Assembly: GCF_003570925.1 (NCBI RefSeq) | Contig: NZ_QXIS01000032.1 | Span: 33,021 to 97,020 of the forward strand | Length of the DNA stretch: 64,000 nt | Reading direction: 5' to 3' | From: Candidatus Cryosericum terrychapinii | GTDB lineage: Bacteria; Caldisericota; Caldisericia; Cryosericales; Cryosericaceae | Shown here: one piece after another, positions 1-8,083 of the stretch | How positions within the stretch are numbered: position 1 is the stretch's first letter | Layout: every line of letters begins with the position of its first letter | Program-made: the position numbers and the translations under genes | Notes under the pieces: model-generated | Databases searched by the model: none | Told to the model about the DNA's origin: nothing | What the model saw: the letters and a program-made list of their open reading frames with translations, nothing else

Positions 1-147
1 CGCCGTATGGCCGGCCTGCTTGAGCGTCGCGGAAAGGGCCGCCAGCCCTTCGGCATACCAACCCCCGCGGTCCACCCTCACTTTCTGTGGTTTGCTGTAG
101 AGTCGTGTCGTCGTATAGTCAGGATAGACCAGTGTCACCCGCGCCAT
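1..147 (-). CDS. Partial gene, possible B12-binding/radical SAM protein N-terminus
   Basis: The first 49 codons are visible; the rest lies left of the window. The ATG is preceded by GGAGGAGG with good spacing on the minus strand. The peptide begins MARVTLVYPDY and continues with GWYAEGLAALSATLKQAGH. That pattern (a strand ending in YP, then G-L-x-x-L-x-x-x-L-x-x-x-GH) is typical of the start of the cobalamin-binding domain in front of many radical SAM enzymes. The catalytic CxxxCxxC region would be outside the window, so the family call is an inference from a short stretch. That a real gene starts here is much more certain than its function. Confidence 0.5.
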   Translation of the reverse strand, partial: MARVTLVYPDYTTTRLYSKPQKVRVDRGGWYAEGLAALSATLKQAGHTA

Positions 148-248
148 GTTCGTGCCTCCTCCATCCTTCTTGCCTGCCCCGTGCTGGGGTGGTGTCGTGT
201 CAATGTCCTGTCACATATAGGACGCAGATGACACACATTCTTCTTATC

Positions 249-277
249 AAGATATTCACATTGTCTTCACAAGTCAA
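249..277 (-). promoter_or_regulatory. Candidate sigma-70 promoter for the left-edge gene
   Basis: Read on the minus strand, TTGACT (272-277) and TATCTT (249-254) are separated by exactly 17 bases. This would start transcription near position 242 and give a leader of about 95 nt before the ATG at 147. It is a consensus match by eye only. Confidence 0.35.
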
Positions 278-310
278 GGCAAGACACGATCAGGAGCTAC
301 TCCTTCAGTG

Positions 311-339
311 CGTCATTCCCGCGCATGCGAGAATCCAGC
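311..339. repeat. Dispersed palindromic repeat (CGTCATTCCCGCG...GGAATCCAG type)
   Basis: The stretch CGTCATTCCCGCGCATGCG followed by AGAATCCAG is an imperfect inverted repeat of a kind scattered between genes in many bacterial genomes. It lies in the gap between the left-edge gene and the GNAT gene. Half-sites of the same element flank the 23-bp repeats near 14.76-14.92 kb. The rest of the 148-398 gap shows no gene. Confidence 0.4.
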
Positions 340-398
340 CCTGCTACCGTCTGCGGTTCCCCGCTGCCTCGAAACAGTGCTATATGCATCTGTTCGGC

Positions 399-1025
399 TC
401 ATTGCTGTAGCTGCAGGACCATTCGGCGACTCTCGACCATGATGGAGGATGTTCTCCGGCGGTCGGTGTGCAGGACGTGGAATCCGAGCCGCTCGTATAG
501 CGCCTGGGCACGCGGGTTGTCGACGTCGACATCCAGCTCGACGCAGGAACACCCTGACGCGCGGGCCGTCTGGATGGATCTCGCGATGAGAGAGGAACCG
601 ATGCCAAGGGACTGCTGCAGCGGGTCCACACCAACGAAAGCAACGTACCAACTGCCAGGCAGGTTGCGCTGCAGCGCTCTGGCCACGACCACGCCACGCC
701 AGGCAAGGAGCACGAGCGCGTGGGCTCCCAGCTGTCCAGTTGCTCGAGCCAGCCAAGTTGCGCTGCCATTCCTCGATGCCACACTGTATGCAGTGATAAG
801 GCCGGCTGGGAGACCATCGTGGAGCGCGAGTTCTGTGTTGTGCCAGGAGAACATCCCGCCCGGAGCCCGGTAGAACTTCTCGACGACATCGAGAGGTGAC
901 AACTCGGCAGCAAGACCCGTGAACAGCCCGTCGAGGTCCCTGTGTGCGATGTCATATAGGAGAGGTGCAACGAACGGCGCGTCGTCTGGTATCGCGGGTC
1001 TGAAGGTCAGTCCCGGGGCGCTCAT
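399..1025 (-). CDS. GNAT-family N-acetyltransferase
   Basis: A 208-residue protein with the GNAT fold. The acetyl-CoA binding motif QQSLGIGSSL (Q-x-x-x-G-x-G) follows a VGVDP strand, and the C-terminal part has the usual NPRAQALYERLGF element. Members transfer an acetyl group from acetyl-CoA to an amine; the substrate here cannot be told. The start at 1025 is chosen because AAAGGAG sits seven bases upstream; a longer reading frame to 1055 lacks such a site. The gene ends 48 bp downstream of PhzF on the same strand, so the two may be co-transcribed. Confidence 0.85.
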   Translation of the reverse strand: MSAPGLTFRPAIPDDAPFVAPLLYDIAHRDLDGLFTGLAAELSPLDVVEKFYRAPGGMFSWHNTELALHDGLPAGLITAYSVASRNGSATWLARATGQLGAHALVLLAWRGVVVARALQRNLPGSWYVAFVGVDPLQQSLGIGSSLIARSIQTARASGCSCVELDVDVDNPRAQALYERLGFHVLHTDRRRTSSIMVESRRMVLQLQQ

Positions 1026-1073
1026 GGTCGACTCCTTTCTCACGTCTGCAGGCATGACCTCGCAGGTGGTGCC

Positions 1074-1865
1074 TCAGGGAATACGCAGGTCTCCGGCGGC
1101 TACCACGACCGTTTCGCCTGCGATGAGCACGCGGTCGCCCGCAAGGCGCACCTTCAGGATGCCCCCGCGTGAGGAAGCCTGGAAGGCAAGGAAGTCGGTC
1201 CTGCCGAGGACGTTGCTCCAGTAGGGTGTCAGGGCCGCGTGCGCAGACCCTGTGACTGGGTCCTCGAAGATGCCGTCGGCGGGCGCGAAAAAGCGGGACG
1301 TGAAATCATACGGCGCATCACCCGCTCCTGTGACGATGATACCGGGCAGGTCGATTGCCATCGTGGCTGTACGGTCGGGCGTCAGGGCCCGCACGGCGGC
1401 CGCCGACCCGAGGTCGAGCAGCCAATAGTCGTGATCGTTGACACCGCTCCAACGGGGTGCCGTTTTGATTCTCAGGGCGTCGAGGACCGCTTCGGGGACG
1501 GGCGCAGGCGTGGGAGGCAGTGATGGGAAGTCGAGCTCGATCCAGTCGCCCTGGTACCGGGCGGCAAGGTCGCCGCTCAGACTGTGGAAGTAGACCTCGT
1601 CGTCTGTCACGATACCAGCCTCGCGCAGCGCCCGGGCAGTAGCGAGGGTCCCGTGGCCGCATAGTGGCACTTCCACTGTCGGTGTGAACCATCGCAGACG
1701 CCAGGCGTCGTTCTCCCACAGGACGAACGCTGTCTCCGACAGATTCATCTCCCGTGCGATGGATGCCATGACCTCGTCCGTCAGCGGCTCCTGTAAGAGG
1801 CACACCGCTGCCGGATTCCCGGCAAATAGCTTGTCCGTAAACGCGTCGATGACGTAGTATTTCAT
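1074..1865 (-). CDS. PhzF-family isomerase/epimerase
   Basis: A 263-residue protein of full family length. The N-terminus (YYVIDAFTDKLFAGNPAAV) is the family signature, with the conserved FxGNPA element. The expected catalytic glutamate is Glu44 in MNLSETAFV. The second half contains the matching GHGT and DPVTGSAHAAL motifs of the diaminopimelate-epimerase-like two-lobed fold. PhzF proteins act as isomerases or hydratases on small acids; without a phenazine cluster nearby the substrate is unknown. No strong ribosome binding site precedes the ATG. The first nine codons are duplicated upstream (see 2174-2239). Confidence 0.92.
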   Translation of the reverse strand: MKYYVIDAFTDKLFAGNPAAVCLLQEPLTDEVMASIAREMNLSETAFVLWENDAWRLRWFTPTVEVPLCGHGTLATARALREAGIVTDDEVYFHSLSGDLAARYQGDWIELDFPSLPPTPAPVPEAVLDALRIKTAPRWSGVNDHDYWLLDLGSAAAVRALTPDRTATMAIDLPGIIVTGAGDAPYDFTSRFFAPADGIFEDPVTGSAHAALTPYWSNVLGRTDFLAFQASSRGGILKVRLAGDRVLIAGETVVVAAGDLRIP

Positions 1866-1892
1866 AACAGTATTCTATGATGAGAAGCCTCG

Positions 1893-2021
1893 TCACGCAA
1901 CGTCATTGTTCCTGAAACACAATAGCAATGCCTCTGTGAGGTTATCCTGGAGCCGTTGCTCAATTCGCCTGCGGCTCCAGTCTGCACTAACGAGCTTGTC
2001 CAGATATTCCGGACTGTCCAT
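1893..2021 (-). CDS. Possible small protein of unknown function
   Basis: A 42-codon frame (MDSPEYLDKLVSADW...) lies just downstream of the small basic protein gene on the same strand. It has an amphipathic, charged composition (SRRRIEQRLQDNL) and could be a helical peptide. The start has only a weak purine stretch upstream. I do not recognise it, and a chance open frame is possible. Confidence 0.25.
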   Translation of the reverse strand: MDSPEYLDKLVSADWSRRRIEQRLQDNLTEALLLCFRNNDVA

Positions 2022-2031
2022 GCGTGTCTTG

Positions 2032-2172
2032 CTACTTGCCGTGACTCTTCTTGGCCTTCCTTGCCACAGAAAGTGCAATTGCTATAGCTTGTTTCTGAGG
2101 ACGGCCAGCCTTGAGTTCAGTCTTGATGTTTTCCCCAACCGTCTTTTTACCGTACCCCTTCTTCAATGGCAT
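2032..2172 (-). CDS. Small basic protein, DUF6496-like
   Basis: A 46-residue, strongly basic protein ([19 protein letters not shown], then [20 protein letters not shown]). The arrangement ([27 protein letters not shown]) matches a small conserved family found in many bacteria and some phages, annotated only as a domain of unknown function. The start is set by GAGGAGG six bases upstream. That Shine-Dalgarno lies inside the last codons of the short frame at 2174-2239, whose stop is one base before this ATG, so translation may be coupled. A role in nucleic-acid binding is a guess from the charge. Confidence 0.7.
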   Translation of the reverse strand: MPLKKGYGKKTVGENIKTELKAGRPQKQAIAIALSVARKAKKSHGK

Positions 2173-2173
2173 G

Positions 2174-2239
2174 TCAAACCTCCTCTTCCGGCCCTTTGGC
2201 CAGAATGCCTGCAAACGCATCGATGACGCAGTATTTCAT
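2174..2239 (-). pseudogene. Relic of a second phzF start, now a 21-codon upstream frame
   Basis: This minus-strand frame reads MKYCVIDAF and then diverges, ending in TGA one base before the small basic protein. Its DNA (2213-2253) matches 1839-1879, the start of the real phzF, at 36 of 41 positions, including about 14 bases upstream of the ATG. The simplest reading is that a phzF copy, or just its 5' end, was duplicated and the small gene now sits behind it. It may serve as a leader peptide that carries ribosomes into the next gene. Confidence 0.5.
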
Positions 2240-2292
2240 GGCAATATTCTATGCCGGGTCACTCGGCAAGGCAACAAGACATTGTTCTGCAT

Positions 2293-2373
2293 GATCTCCT
2301 CTAAGCGCGCTGACGGCTCTGGTGACCGGGTTCCAGTCCACCGCTCTGGTTGAATGTACCCGTTGAGGCATGG
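2293..2373 (+). repeat. Leader repeat, copy 1 (degenerate)
   Basis: The stretch with GCGCGCTGACGG, GGTGACCGGGTTCC and GTCCAC (2305-2342) is repeated at 3770-3807. Its continuation TTGAATGTACCCGTTGAGGC resembles the leader at 3815-3838 and is followed by an ATG that opens only an 11-codon frame. It looks like the leftover leader of a lost relative of the gene at 3843. The remaining 2240-2525 gap holds nothing else I can identify. Confidence 0.5.
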
Positions 2374-2525
2374 TGTCTAAATGTAGATTTGCAGGTTCAT
2401 CATGAAATACAGATGATTATTGGATGAATTTAGCAAAATGACTGTGCCAATATTCCAGACGTAGATTTCGGGATTCAATTGTACTCTTGACAGATAGCAG
2501 CTATTCTTGTCTTGGAGAAAATGTC

Positions 2526-3380
2526 ATGAATAAGATGAAGTCTTGGGAACTGCTCAAAGATATATATGCCAGATTTATGAATGATGACCTGCTTTCAATA
2601 GGAGCCCAGGCAACTTTCTTTCTGCTTCTTTCCCTTTTCCCTTTTCTCATATTTGTAATTACACTTATTACCTATATGCCTATGATCAACTTTCAGGACA
2701 GTATTCAAGTCCTTGCCGCGTTTATGCCTGAAAATGCATATTTGATTCTGCGGGATATCGTCAATCAGACAATAGCCAATAGGAGTGTTGCCCTATTATC
2801 TTTTGGCATGTTGTCCGCATTGTGGTCGTCTGCCAGTGGCGTTACTTCTCTTATTCGGGGCATAAACAGGGCCTATGATCAGGAAGAAACACGTCGCTCT
2901 TGGAAGATAACAGCTGTTTCGCTATATTTTACACTTGAACTTGCCGTTGCGATTATATTCTCCTTGATTCTTATCGTTTTTGGTAAAATTCTGGGAACGC
3001 AAATCTTTCACTTCTTAGGTTTCTCGGATGTATCCCTAAAGGTTTGGAACTATGTTGGCTACATCATTGCTCTAATTACAACCATCCTTGTTTTCATATC
3101 CCTTTACTATAATACCCCAAACCGTCGATTAAAGTTCAGAGAGGTCATACCTGGAGCGGTAGTTGCTTCCGTCGGCTGGGTCATCGTTTCTATTGCCTTC
3201 TCCTATTATGTCGATAACTTGGGCAATTACTCGAAGGTATACGGAAGCCTTGGCGGTATCATTGCCTTGCTCATGTGGCTATATGTGAGTAGCATCATCA
3301 TTTTGATGGGCGCTGAAATAAACGCTTCTCTCATGTTTTCAAAGATGGGACTCGAAAAACTAAAGCTCAGACGATTCTAA
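2526..3380 (+). CDS. YihY/virulence factor BrkB family membrane protein
   Basis: A 284-residue integral membrane protein with about six hydrophobic segments. Family features include the N-terminal GAQATFFLLLSLFPFLIF (the A-x-x-F-x-L-x-S-x-x-P element), the central ALWSSASGVTSLIRGINRAYD, a late PNRR loop and the glycine-rich YGSLGGIIALLMWLYVSS near the end. These proteins are often misnamed ribonuclease BN; their real role is unclear, possibly transport. The start at 2526 is preferred to an upstream alternative because GGAGAA lies about eight bases before it. The gene is clearly richer in A/T than the chromosome around it and lies between two copies of a leader repeat, which suggests insertion or transfer. 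Confidence 0.88.
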   Translation: MNKMKSWELLKDIYARFMNDDLLSIGAQATFFLLLSLFPFLIFVITLITYMPMINFQDSIQVLAAFMPENAYLILRDIVNQTIANRSVALLSFGMLSALWSSASGVTSLIRGINRAYDQEETRRSWKITAVSLYFTLELAVAIIFSLILIVFGKILGTQIFHFLGFSDVSLKVWNYVGYIIALITTILVFISLYYNTPNRRLKFREVIPGAVVASVGWVIVSIAFSYYVDNLGNYSKVYGSLGGIIALLMWLYVSSIIILMGAEINASLMFSKMGLEKLKLRRF

Positions 3381-3556
3381 AATCACGGCCTCTTCCCCGT
3401 ATCTGTCGAAGATAAACTGATAGGTCTCTCCGTAAGTTTCCGGGCACGAAATGCCAATGCTTCAATGTTTCACTCCAGGTTGAGGTGGACTGGGGCATTC
3501 AAGTGTTACCACTGTTGTACATCAAGGTCTTGCCATTTCGCCCAGAGGAGGACTGG

Positions 3557-3730
3557 ATGAGCGTTTGCGGTGATGGCGGCATATTCGTTCAGGCAGCGCC
3601 TGCACGCTACCCCGCTTCCGCATCTGTTGTTTGGGTTCTTTCCATGTGCGACGAAGGGAAAAGTGTTTTGGCATTTCTGATCTTTCCCCTGCAAATTAGT
3701 CAAAACGTCGGTATCGCGTCATACTCGTAA
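3557..3730 (+). CDS. Possible 57-residue protein of unknown function
   Basis: In the otherwise empty 3381-3842 gap, an ATG follows a near-perfect AGAGGAGG with five bases of spacing and opens a 57-codon frame. The peptide contains a hydrophobic middle (SVLAFLIFPLQI) that could insert in a membrane. I do not recognise it. The strong ribosome binding site is the only positive argument; it could be chance or a decayed gene. Confidence 0.3.
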   Translation: MSVCGDGGIFVQAAPARYPASASVVWVLSMCDEGKSVLAFLIFPLQISQNVGIASYS

Positions 3731-3740
3731 TGGAGGGTAT

Positions 3741-3842
3741 GATCTCCGCTGCGACGCCGTACGGATATGGCGCGCTGACGGTGCTGGTGACCGGGTTCCT
3801 GTCCACGAATTTTGTTGAAAGCACGTGTTGGAGGCGCATAGC
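3741..3842 (+). repeat. Leader repeat, copy 2, upstream of the 3843 gene
   Basis: Positions 3770-3819 repeat 2305-2353 at roughly four bases in five, and 3815-3838 is repeated almost exactly (23 of 24) at 5426-5449 in front of the next gene. The last part carries the GGAGG ribosome binding site and a CACGTG core. It is probably the promoter/leader region of this gene family. Confidence 0.55.
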
Positions 3843-5417
3843 ATGAATACGAACGGATTGGTCAGGTTTATCGTTGTCGGCATGGTGCTTCTTCTTTGCA
3901 TCTCTGTTGGCGCATATTTTTTGTTTCGGCCTAGTGGAAGGGCCGTAATTAGCGTACCTGTCGGTGATGACATGGCCACGCAGATCAAGAAAGGGACAAC
4001 CATATACACAACAGCGAATGTCCCTGCTTTCGTCCTGAATGGAATGGACGCAGTCACTACGGATTTTTCAGCTACGGTAAAGGTCATAAATGTTCTGGAC
4101 ACGAGAACTATCAGAGTGGAGATACTCTCTCCTGTCTCGTTCAGCCACCAGGGGCCTGGAAATATGGGGTATCTCTATCTCTGTGTACCGCTCTCAACCA
4201 AGGCAGACCAGCTTGCCGATGGGAGCGAAGCGTTTGGCGGTAATGGGTATCCCCAGATTATCGCGGGGCAGGAATATAGCATTTCCGGAGTTCTCCAACC
4301 TTATTGGCTGGATTATCCGCGTGTTTACATTCCTAGTGCGGTTGAGTTTAAGCGGGCGCCTGTTTCGCTAGAAGGTCCGCAGATCAACATGATGGGGGAA
4401 ATCAGCACAACAAGATATGATGTAGTTCCGCTCTCGTGGAATGTCGGGTGGAACACACTGCAGGCATCTGAATCGCCCGTTGTCTATATGAGCGATATCA
4501 ATAACAGGGGTCCGCTATGCTGGCAACCTGGTCCACCTGTTCGAGTCGTTCAACAATGGAGCTACCTAAGCAAGAAACCTCTTATAACAACGATATCCAA
4601 GGATGTGAATCTTCTGACTCCTGCTGAGGGAATGCAGTATTTATCGACCAAAGATGGGGAAATCAAACGATGGTATGCTTCAGATGAGAATGCTTTTGTA
4701 GCCGTTCCACTTGAATTGGACGCTCTGCCGCCATATAAAACGCTGGATGGCAAGACTCTTACCATAACGGAGCAAAGCATTTCTTCTGGTTCAAAGGCAC
4801 AAACACTGACGGTTGCCGTTCCTTCCGATCTGACGCAGATAGTTGTGGTGTATGGAAGCGGTAGCATTACAAATGGTTTTATTCTTGTTGAGGCAGCAGA
4901 CAAAGGGATGAGCAATATGTCTGATGGCATATGGCTTCTTCGGATAAGCGATGGGAAGGCGACGTGGATACGATGTGGCAACAGGGATGCATTTACCGAA
5001 GGTTTCATCTCGGATCAGGAAGCAAGCTTTGCCCGTGTTGGATCCCTCCTCTACTTTACTCATAGTCATAACGGACAAATTGGCTGCGTCGATACGGCAG
5101 CGACCTTACCCTCAATAACATTGCCAGAGAAAATTAATATACTGCTCCCCCAATTTTACAGTAAAGGTCCAACAAATGAACAAACTGTAGGACCCCTTCA
5201 GGCACAGCTGGCAAGCGACAATGGTACGTTGATCATTGAGTATCCCGATACCAACTGGGACTCTCTGTATTATGCTGTAGATGCGTCCGGAACGGTTCTT
5301 GGAAACTTGCATGTAGACAAGACTTCGATAACAAGTTTTGATGCAAAGGGAAAGCAAGGTTCCTCCATTAGTACACCAGGGAGTATTTCTTTCCCTTCCC
5401 CCGATCTTTTCGAATAA
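3843..5417 (+). CDS. Membrane-anchored exported protein of unknown function
   Basis: A 524-residue protein that I do not recognise. Residues about 6-27 form one hydrophobic segment after a short N-terminus, without an obvious cleavage site or lipobox cysteine, so it is probably a single-pass anchor with the rest outside the membrane. The outer part is rich in beta-strand-like alternation and short Gly/Asp turns; the stretch from about residue 310 to the end (DGIWLLRISDGKATWI and similar) looks like beta-propeller blades. The start is set by GGAGG within a leader that is repeated before the next gene. Base composition is lower in G+C than the genome average seen elsewhere. With the 5452 gene it forms a pair of probable distant relatives or partners. 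Confidence 0.7.
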   Translation: MNTNGLVRFIVVGMVLLLCISVGAYFLFRPSGRAVISVPVGDDMATQIKKGTTIYTTANVPAFVLNGMDAVTTDFSATVKVINVLDTRTIRVEILSPVSFSHQGPGNMGYLYLCVPLSTKADQLADGSEAFGGNGYPQIIAGQEYSISGVLQPYWLDYPRVYIPSAVEFKRAPVSLEGPQINMMGEISTTRYDVVPLSWNVGWNTLQASESPVVYMSDINNRGPLCWQPGPPVRVVQQWSYLSKKPLITTISKDVNLLTPAEGMQYLSTKDGEIKRWYASDENAFVAVPLELDALPPYKTLDGKTLTITEQSISSGSKAQTLTVAVPSDLTQIVVVYGSGSITNGFILVEAADKGMSNMSDGIWLLRISDGKATWIRCGNRDAFTEGFISDQEASFARVGSLLYFTHSHNGQIGCVDTAATLPSITLPEKINILLPQFYSKGPTNEQTVGPLQAQLASDNGTLIIEYPDTNWDSLYYAVDASGTVLGNLHVDKTSITSFDAKGKQGSSISTPGSISFPSPDLFE

Positions 5418-5425
5418 GCTGTTTA

Positions 5426-5449
5426 TTGAAAACACGTGTTGGAGGCGCA
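5426..5449 (+). repeat. Leader repeat, copy 3, with ribosome binding site
   Basis: The 24 bases TTGAAAACACGTGTTGGAGG plus CGCA match 3815-3838 at 23 of 24 positions. The element contains the palindrome AACACGTGTT directly beside GGAGG, so it may be a binding site or structure that controls translation of both genes. Confidence 0.55.
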
Positions 5450-5451
5450 GA

Positions 5452-7527
5452 ATGAACAAGAGATTTCTAATTGCTACTGGGATTGTTTTACTGGTTGTAG
5501 TTGTTTTCGTCGCAGGGTTCTTCTTCTGGAATTTTATGAATCCAAACACGATCAAAAAGGATGAAAGAACTGAGGTAACTGCTCTTGTTGAGAGCTTCGG
5601 CTCAAAATTGAAGGAAGTTCGTCTATCCGATCCCGAGGAAATGGTTTCTCAAGAAATAAAACAAGTCTATACCCCCTTTGTAAGTTCTAACCTTCTATTG
5701 GATTTGATAAACGATCCATCTAAAGCGCCTGGAGGAGATGTCTCAAGCCCATGGCCTGAAAAAATCGAAATCATTTCTATGGAAAAGTTAGATTCCCATA
5801 CGATACAGGTAAAAGGAAAAATCATCCTTATGACGAGTGTGGAAATGGCCCAAGGCGGCAATGCAGGAGAAACCCCAATAATGCTTTGGGTGAGGAACAC
5901 TAACGCTAATGGCGCATGGCTTATAGACCAACTTTCGTATGGCGAATATGCCTTCTATGACAGCAAAGAGTTGAGCGCAATGCTGAAGAGGACGTTCCCT
6001 AGTATGACCACGATTGGGGAAAGGGGAGAGCCCTCTATCGCCCAGACCATTGATATTAACGGCGATTCTATTCCTGAAGCTCTTGTCGATTTGCAAACAG
6101 GTGGAGCTTATACGGAAGACTACGCTATTTGCCAGTTAGAAAATGGAAAGCTTAATGTTGCAAATTTCAAAGATAAGAATGCATTGTTTTCCCAAATGTT
6201 CTTCGGCAAAGGTGCTTCTGTCCAGCATGAAGTGAAGTTGAGTTTTGCAGATGATGGGAAAGGCAATCACGTCATCTACCAATACACAATCGACAAGAGT
6301 GCTTCAGATCCGGCAGTGATCGACAATATCTCCGTCGAAGCCTATAGATGGAACGCGGCAACAAAGTTGTACGAGTATAGCGAAGGTCTTTCTCTGGCAT
6401 TTGAGAAGGAAGAAGAGAGACTCCTCATCCCAAGGACCGTTGCCTTTTCGTCACTGAAACTCAAAGAAATGGAAAGTCGATTCTCTGCAATTTCCGCTGT
6501 TGCGGCCTGTAACGGGAAAGTCGCCTATTCAACCGGAACGGGCAAGATAATCGTAAACGCCTTTGGGGCTGCAAATACTAAGCATCTCGTAATCTATGAT
6601 GCCAAGAGTGGAAAACTGGAATACTCAACCGTCATAGATAGGGATTGGGCAAGAATTCTGGACGTGCAGATAAATGACAGTTGGGTGCTTCTTCAGGTGA
6701 TGGAAGACCCGGGCGAGATCCCCTCTGAGTGTTTTGCGGTCAATAGAAAGGGCAATAAATTCATCAAATTGCTTCCCAATTACAGTTGGGGTGGAGATAC
6801 TTCCCCCACAACCACTGTTTTCACGGTGTTCAATCAAACCCTTCTTCAAGGCGACTATGCTTATCTCGTCATAAAGAGCGAAGAGATGGCGGTTAGTGGC
6901 AATTCTACGATCTTTCGTGATGGAGGTGGAGGAACAAGGTTCATCCGAGTTAACCTAAACGACGGAAAACAACAGAATGTCTTCACTAGTCCTCTGCAAG
7001 GTTTTGGAATATCGCAGTTGTGGGCGCTTGATGGGGCTTCTGTTGCGTTCGGTGCGTCAGAAAGAATGGCTAGTGGTGATATGAAAGATCAGGTGTATTT
7101 CTATGGCCCATCGACCACCACTGTTAGGCCGATCGTTATTGATCAATGGAAAGACTCATCAGACCCGAGATATATTGGTACCTATACCATCACGCCAGAT
7201 AGTAAAATAGTTTATGCTTCCAATAAGAGGATTGTGATTGCCCCTGTAGCAATGCCAAGCGCTTCTGCCGAAGTCGGGATAGCCGCATCCAATGACTATA
7301 TCTCTGACTATATTGTTGCTTCCGATGGCTATCTTGTTGCGAGACTCGATAGTGGAGACATTTTCGTACTGAATAGGGCAACGAATCAAAGAACAATGAT
7401 CACAGGCGCCAACGTGGAAAGTCAGATTGCTCTTCATGATGGTGAGCTCACCTTCATCAGGCACAAGAAGAACGCCAACGACAGTGTCGTGTACCTGGAT
7501 TTGACGGAAAGCGGACTTGGCTTCTGA
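5452..7527 (+). CDS. Membrane-anchored exported protein of unknown function
   Basis: A 691-residue protein with a single hydrophobic segment at residues about 4-27 (KRFLIATGIVLLVVVVFVAG), probably a signal anchor. Residues about 40-175 resemble a small globular domain; the segment DINGDSIPEALVDLQTGG near residue 205 has the calcium-loop look of FG-GAP or VCBS-type repeats. From about residue 330 to the end the chain shows repeated strand-turn units (YDAKSGKLEYS, DDGKQQN-like, LNRATNQRTMI) consistent with a beta-propeller. The function is unknown. It starts 34 bp after the previous gene and shares its leader sequence, so the two are likely expressed together. The coding sequence is A/T-rich compared with its neighbours. 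Confidence 0.72.
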   Translation: MNKRFLIATGIVLLVVVVFVAGFFFWNFMNPNTIKKDERTEVTALVESFGSKLKEVRLSDPEEMVSQEIKQVYTPFVSSNLLLDLINDPSKAPGGDVSSPWPEKIEIISMEKLDSHTIQVKGKIILMTSVEMAQGGNAGETPIMLWVRNTNANGAWLIDQLSYGEYAFYDSKELSAMLKRTFPSMTTIGERGEPSIAQTIDINGDSIPEALVDLQTGGAYTEDYAICQLENGKLNVANFKDKNALFSQMFFGKGASVQHEVKLSFADDGKGNHVIYQYTIDKSASDPAVIDNISVEAYRWNAATKLYEYSEGLSLAFEKEEERLLIPRTVAFSSLKLKEMESRFSAISAVAACNGKVAYSTGTGKIIVNAFGAANTKHLVIYDAKSGKLEYSTVIDRDWARILDVQINDSWVLLQVMEDPGEIPSECFAVNRKGNKFIKLLPNYSWGGDTSPTTTVFTVFNQTLLQGDYAYLVIKSEEMAVSGNSTIFRDGGGGTRFIRVNLNDGKQQNVFTSPLQGFGISQLWALDGASVAFGASERMASGDMKDQVYFYGPSTTTVRPIVIDQWKDSSDPRYIGTYTITPDSKIVYASNKRIVIAPVAMPSASAEVGIAASNDYISDYIVASDGYLVARLDSGDIFVLNRATNQRTMITGANVESQIALHDGELTFIRHKKNANDSVVYLDLTESGLGF

Positions 7528-7539
7528 GTAAAAACAAGT

Positions 7540-7573
7540 CAGGCACAAGCCTGGTTGATGAGACTTGTGCCTG
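7540..7573. terminator. Bidirectional hairpin between convergent genes
   Basis: CAGGCACAAG and CTTGTGCCTG pair perfectly over ten bases around a 14-base loop. On the minus strand the hairpin is followed by GACTTGTTTTTAC, so it should end the tup-moa operon; it may also stop the plus-strand gene ending at 7527. Confidence 0.65.
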
Positions 7574-7606
7574 TGCAATGAATACCGAGAGATGCTTTCG
7601 GCCTAT

Positions 7607-8083
7607 CTAGTGTCCCTTCCCCGCGATCATCTCCAATGCATGAGGGAGCAAAGGAATGAGGACGTCCATGCCGTCCTGAACAGCCTTGAGGCTGCCGGGG
7701 AGGTTGACGATGAGGGTGGTGGCTCGCAGGCCGGCTTCGGCGCGGGACAGGCAGGCGGTCGGAACGCCCTTGTTGAGGCCGTAGAGACGGATGGCTTCGC
7801 TGATGCCGGGTGCACGGCGGTCGACGACGGATAGGGTTGCCTCAGGGGTGACGTCGCGGGGAGAGAAGCCCGTGCCGCCCGTGGTGATGATGGCGTTCAC
7901 GTGGCGTTCCATGGACCACTGCTCAAGGATTCCGGCGATTTCCACCTGCTCGTCGGGGACGATCGTTGTTTCCTCGATGGTCCAGCCGGCATCCGTGAGA
8001 CGCTTTACAATAGCGGGTCCGCTCTCGTCGACGCGGCTCCCGGCGGCGCAACTGTCACTGACGGTCAGAACTGCTGCTTTCAT
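7607..8083 (-). CDS. mog: Molybdopterin adenylyltransferase (MogA/MoaB family)
   Basis: A 158-residue protein, standard length for the family. It opens with AVLTVSDSCAAGSRVDESGP and carries the nucleotide/pterin motif TTGGTGFSPRDVTPEAT at about residues 67-83. The enzyme adenylates molybdopterin before metal insertion by MoeA. It is the last gene of the minus-strand operon; its ATG overlaps the stop of the MOSC gene by four bases (ATGA) and AAAGGAGG precedes it. In a tungsten-using organism the same step serves the tungsten cofactor. Confidence 0.93.
   Translation of the reverse strand: MKAAVLTVSDSCAAGSRVDESGPAIVKRLTDAGWTIEETTIVPDEQVEIAGILEQWSMERHVNAIITTGGTGFSPRDVTPEATLSVVDRRAPGISEAIRLYGLNKGVPTACLSRAEAGLRATTLIVNLPGSLKAVQDGMDVLIPLLPHALEMIAGKGH

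Noticed and set aside
2032..2172. Prophage remnant signalled by the small basic DUF6496-like protein
   Set aside because: No other phage genes, integrase or attachment repeats are near; the family also occurs in ordinary chromosomes.
3485..3703. Two overlapping longer frames on both strands in the 3.4-3.7 kb gap
   Set aside because: Only the shorter plus-strand frame from 3557 has a ribosome binding site; the others have no domain or signal and look like chance.
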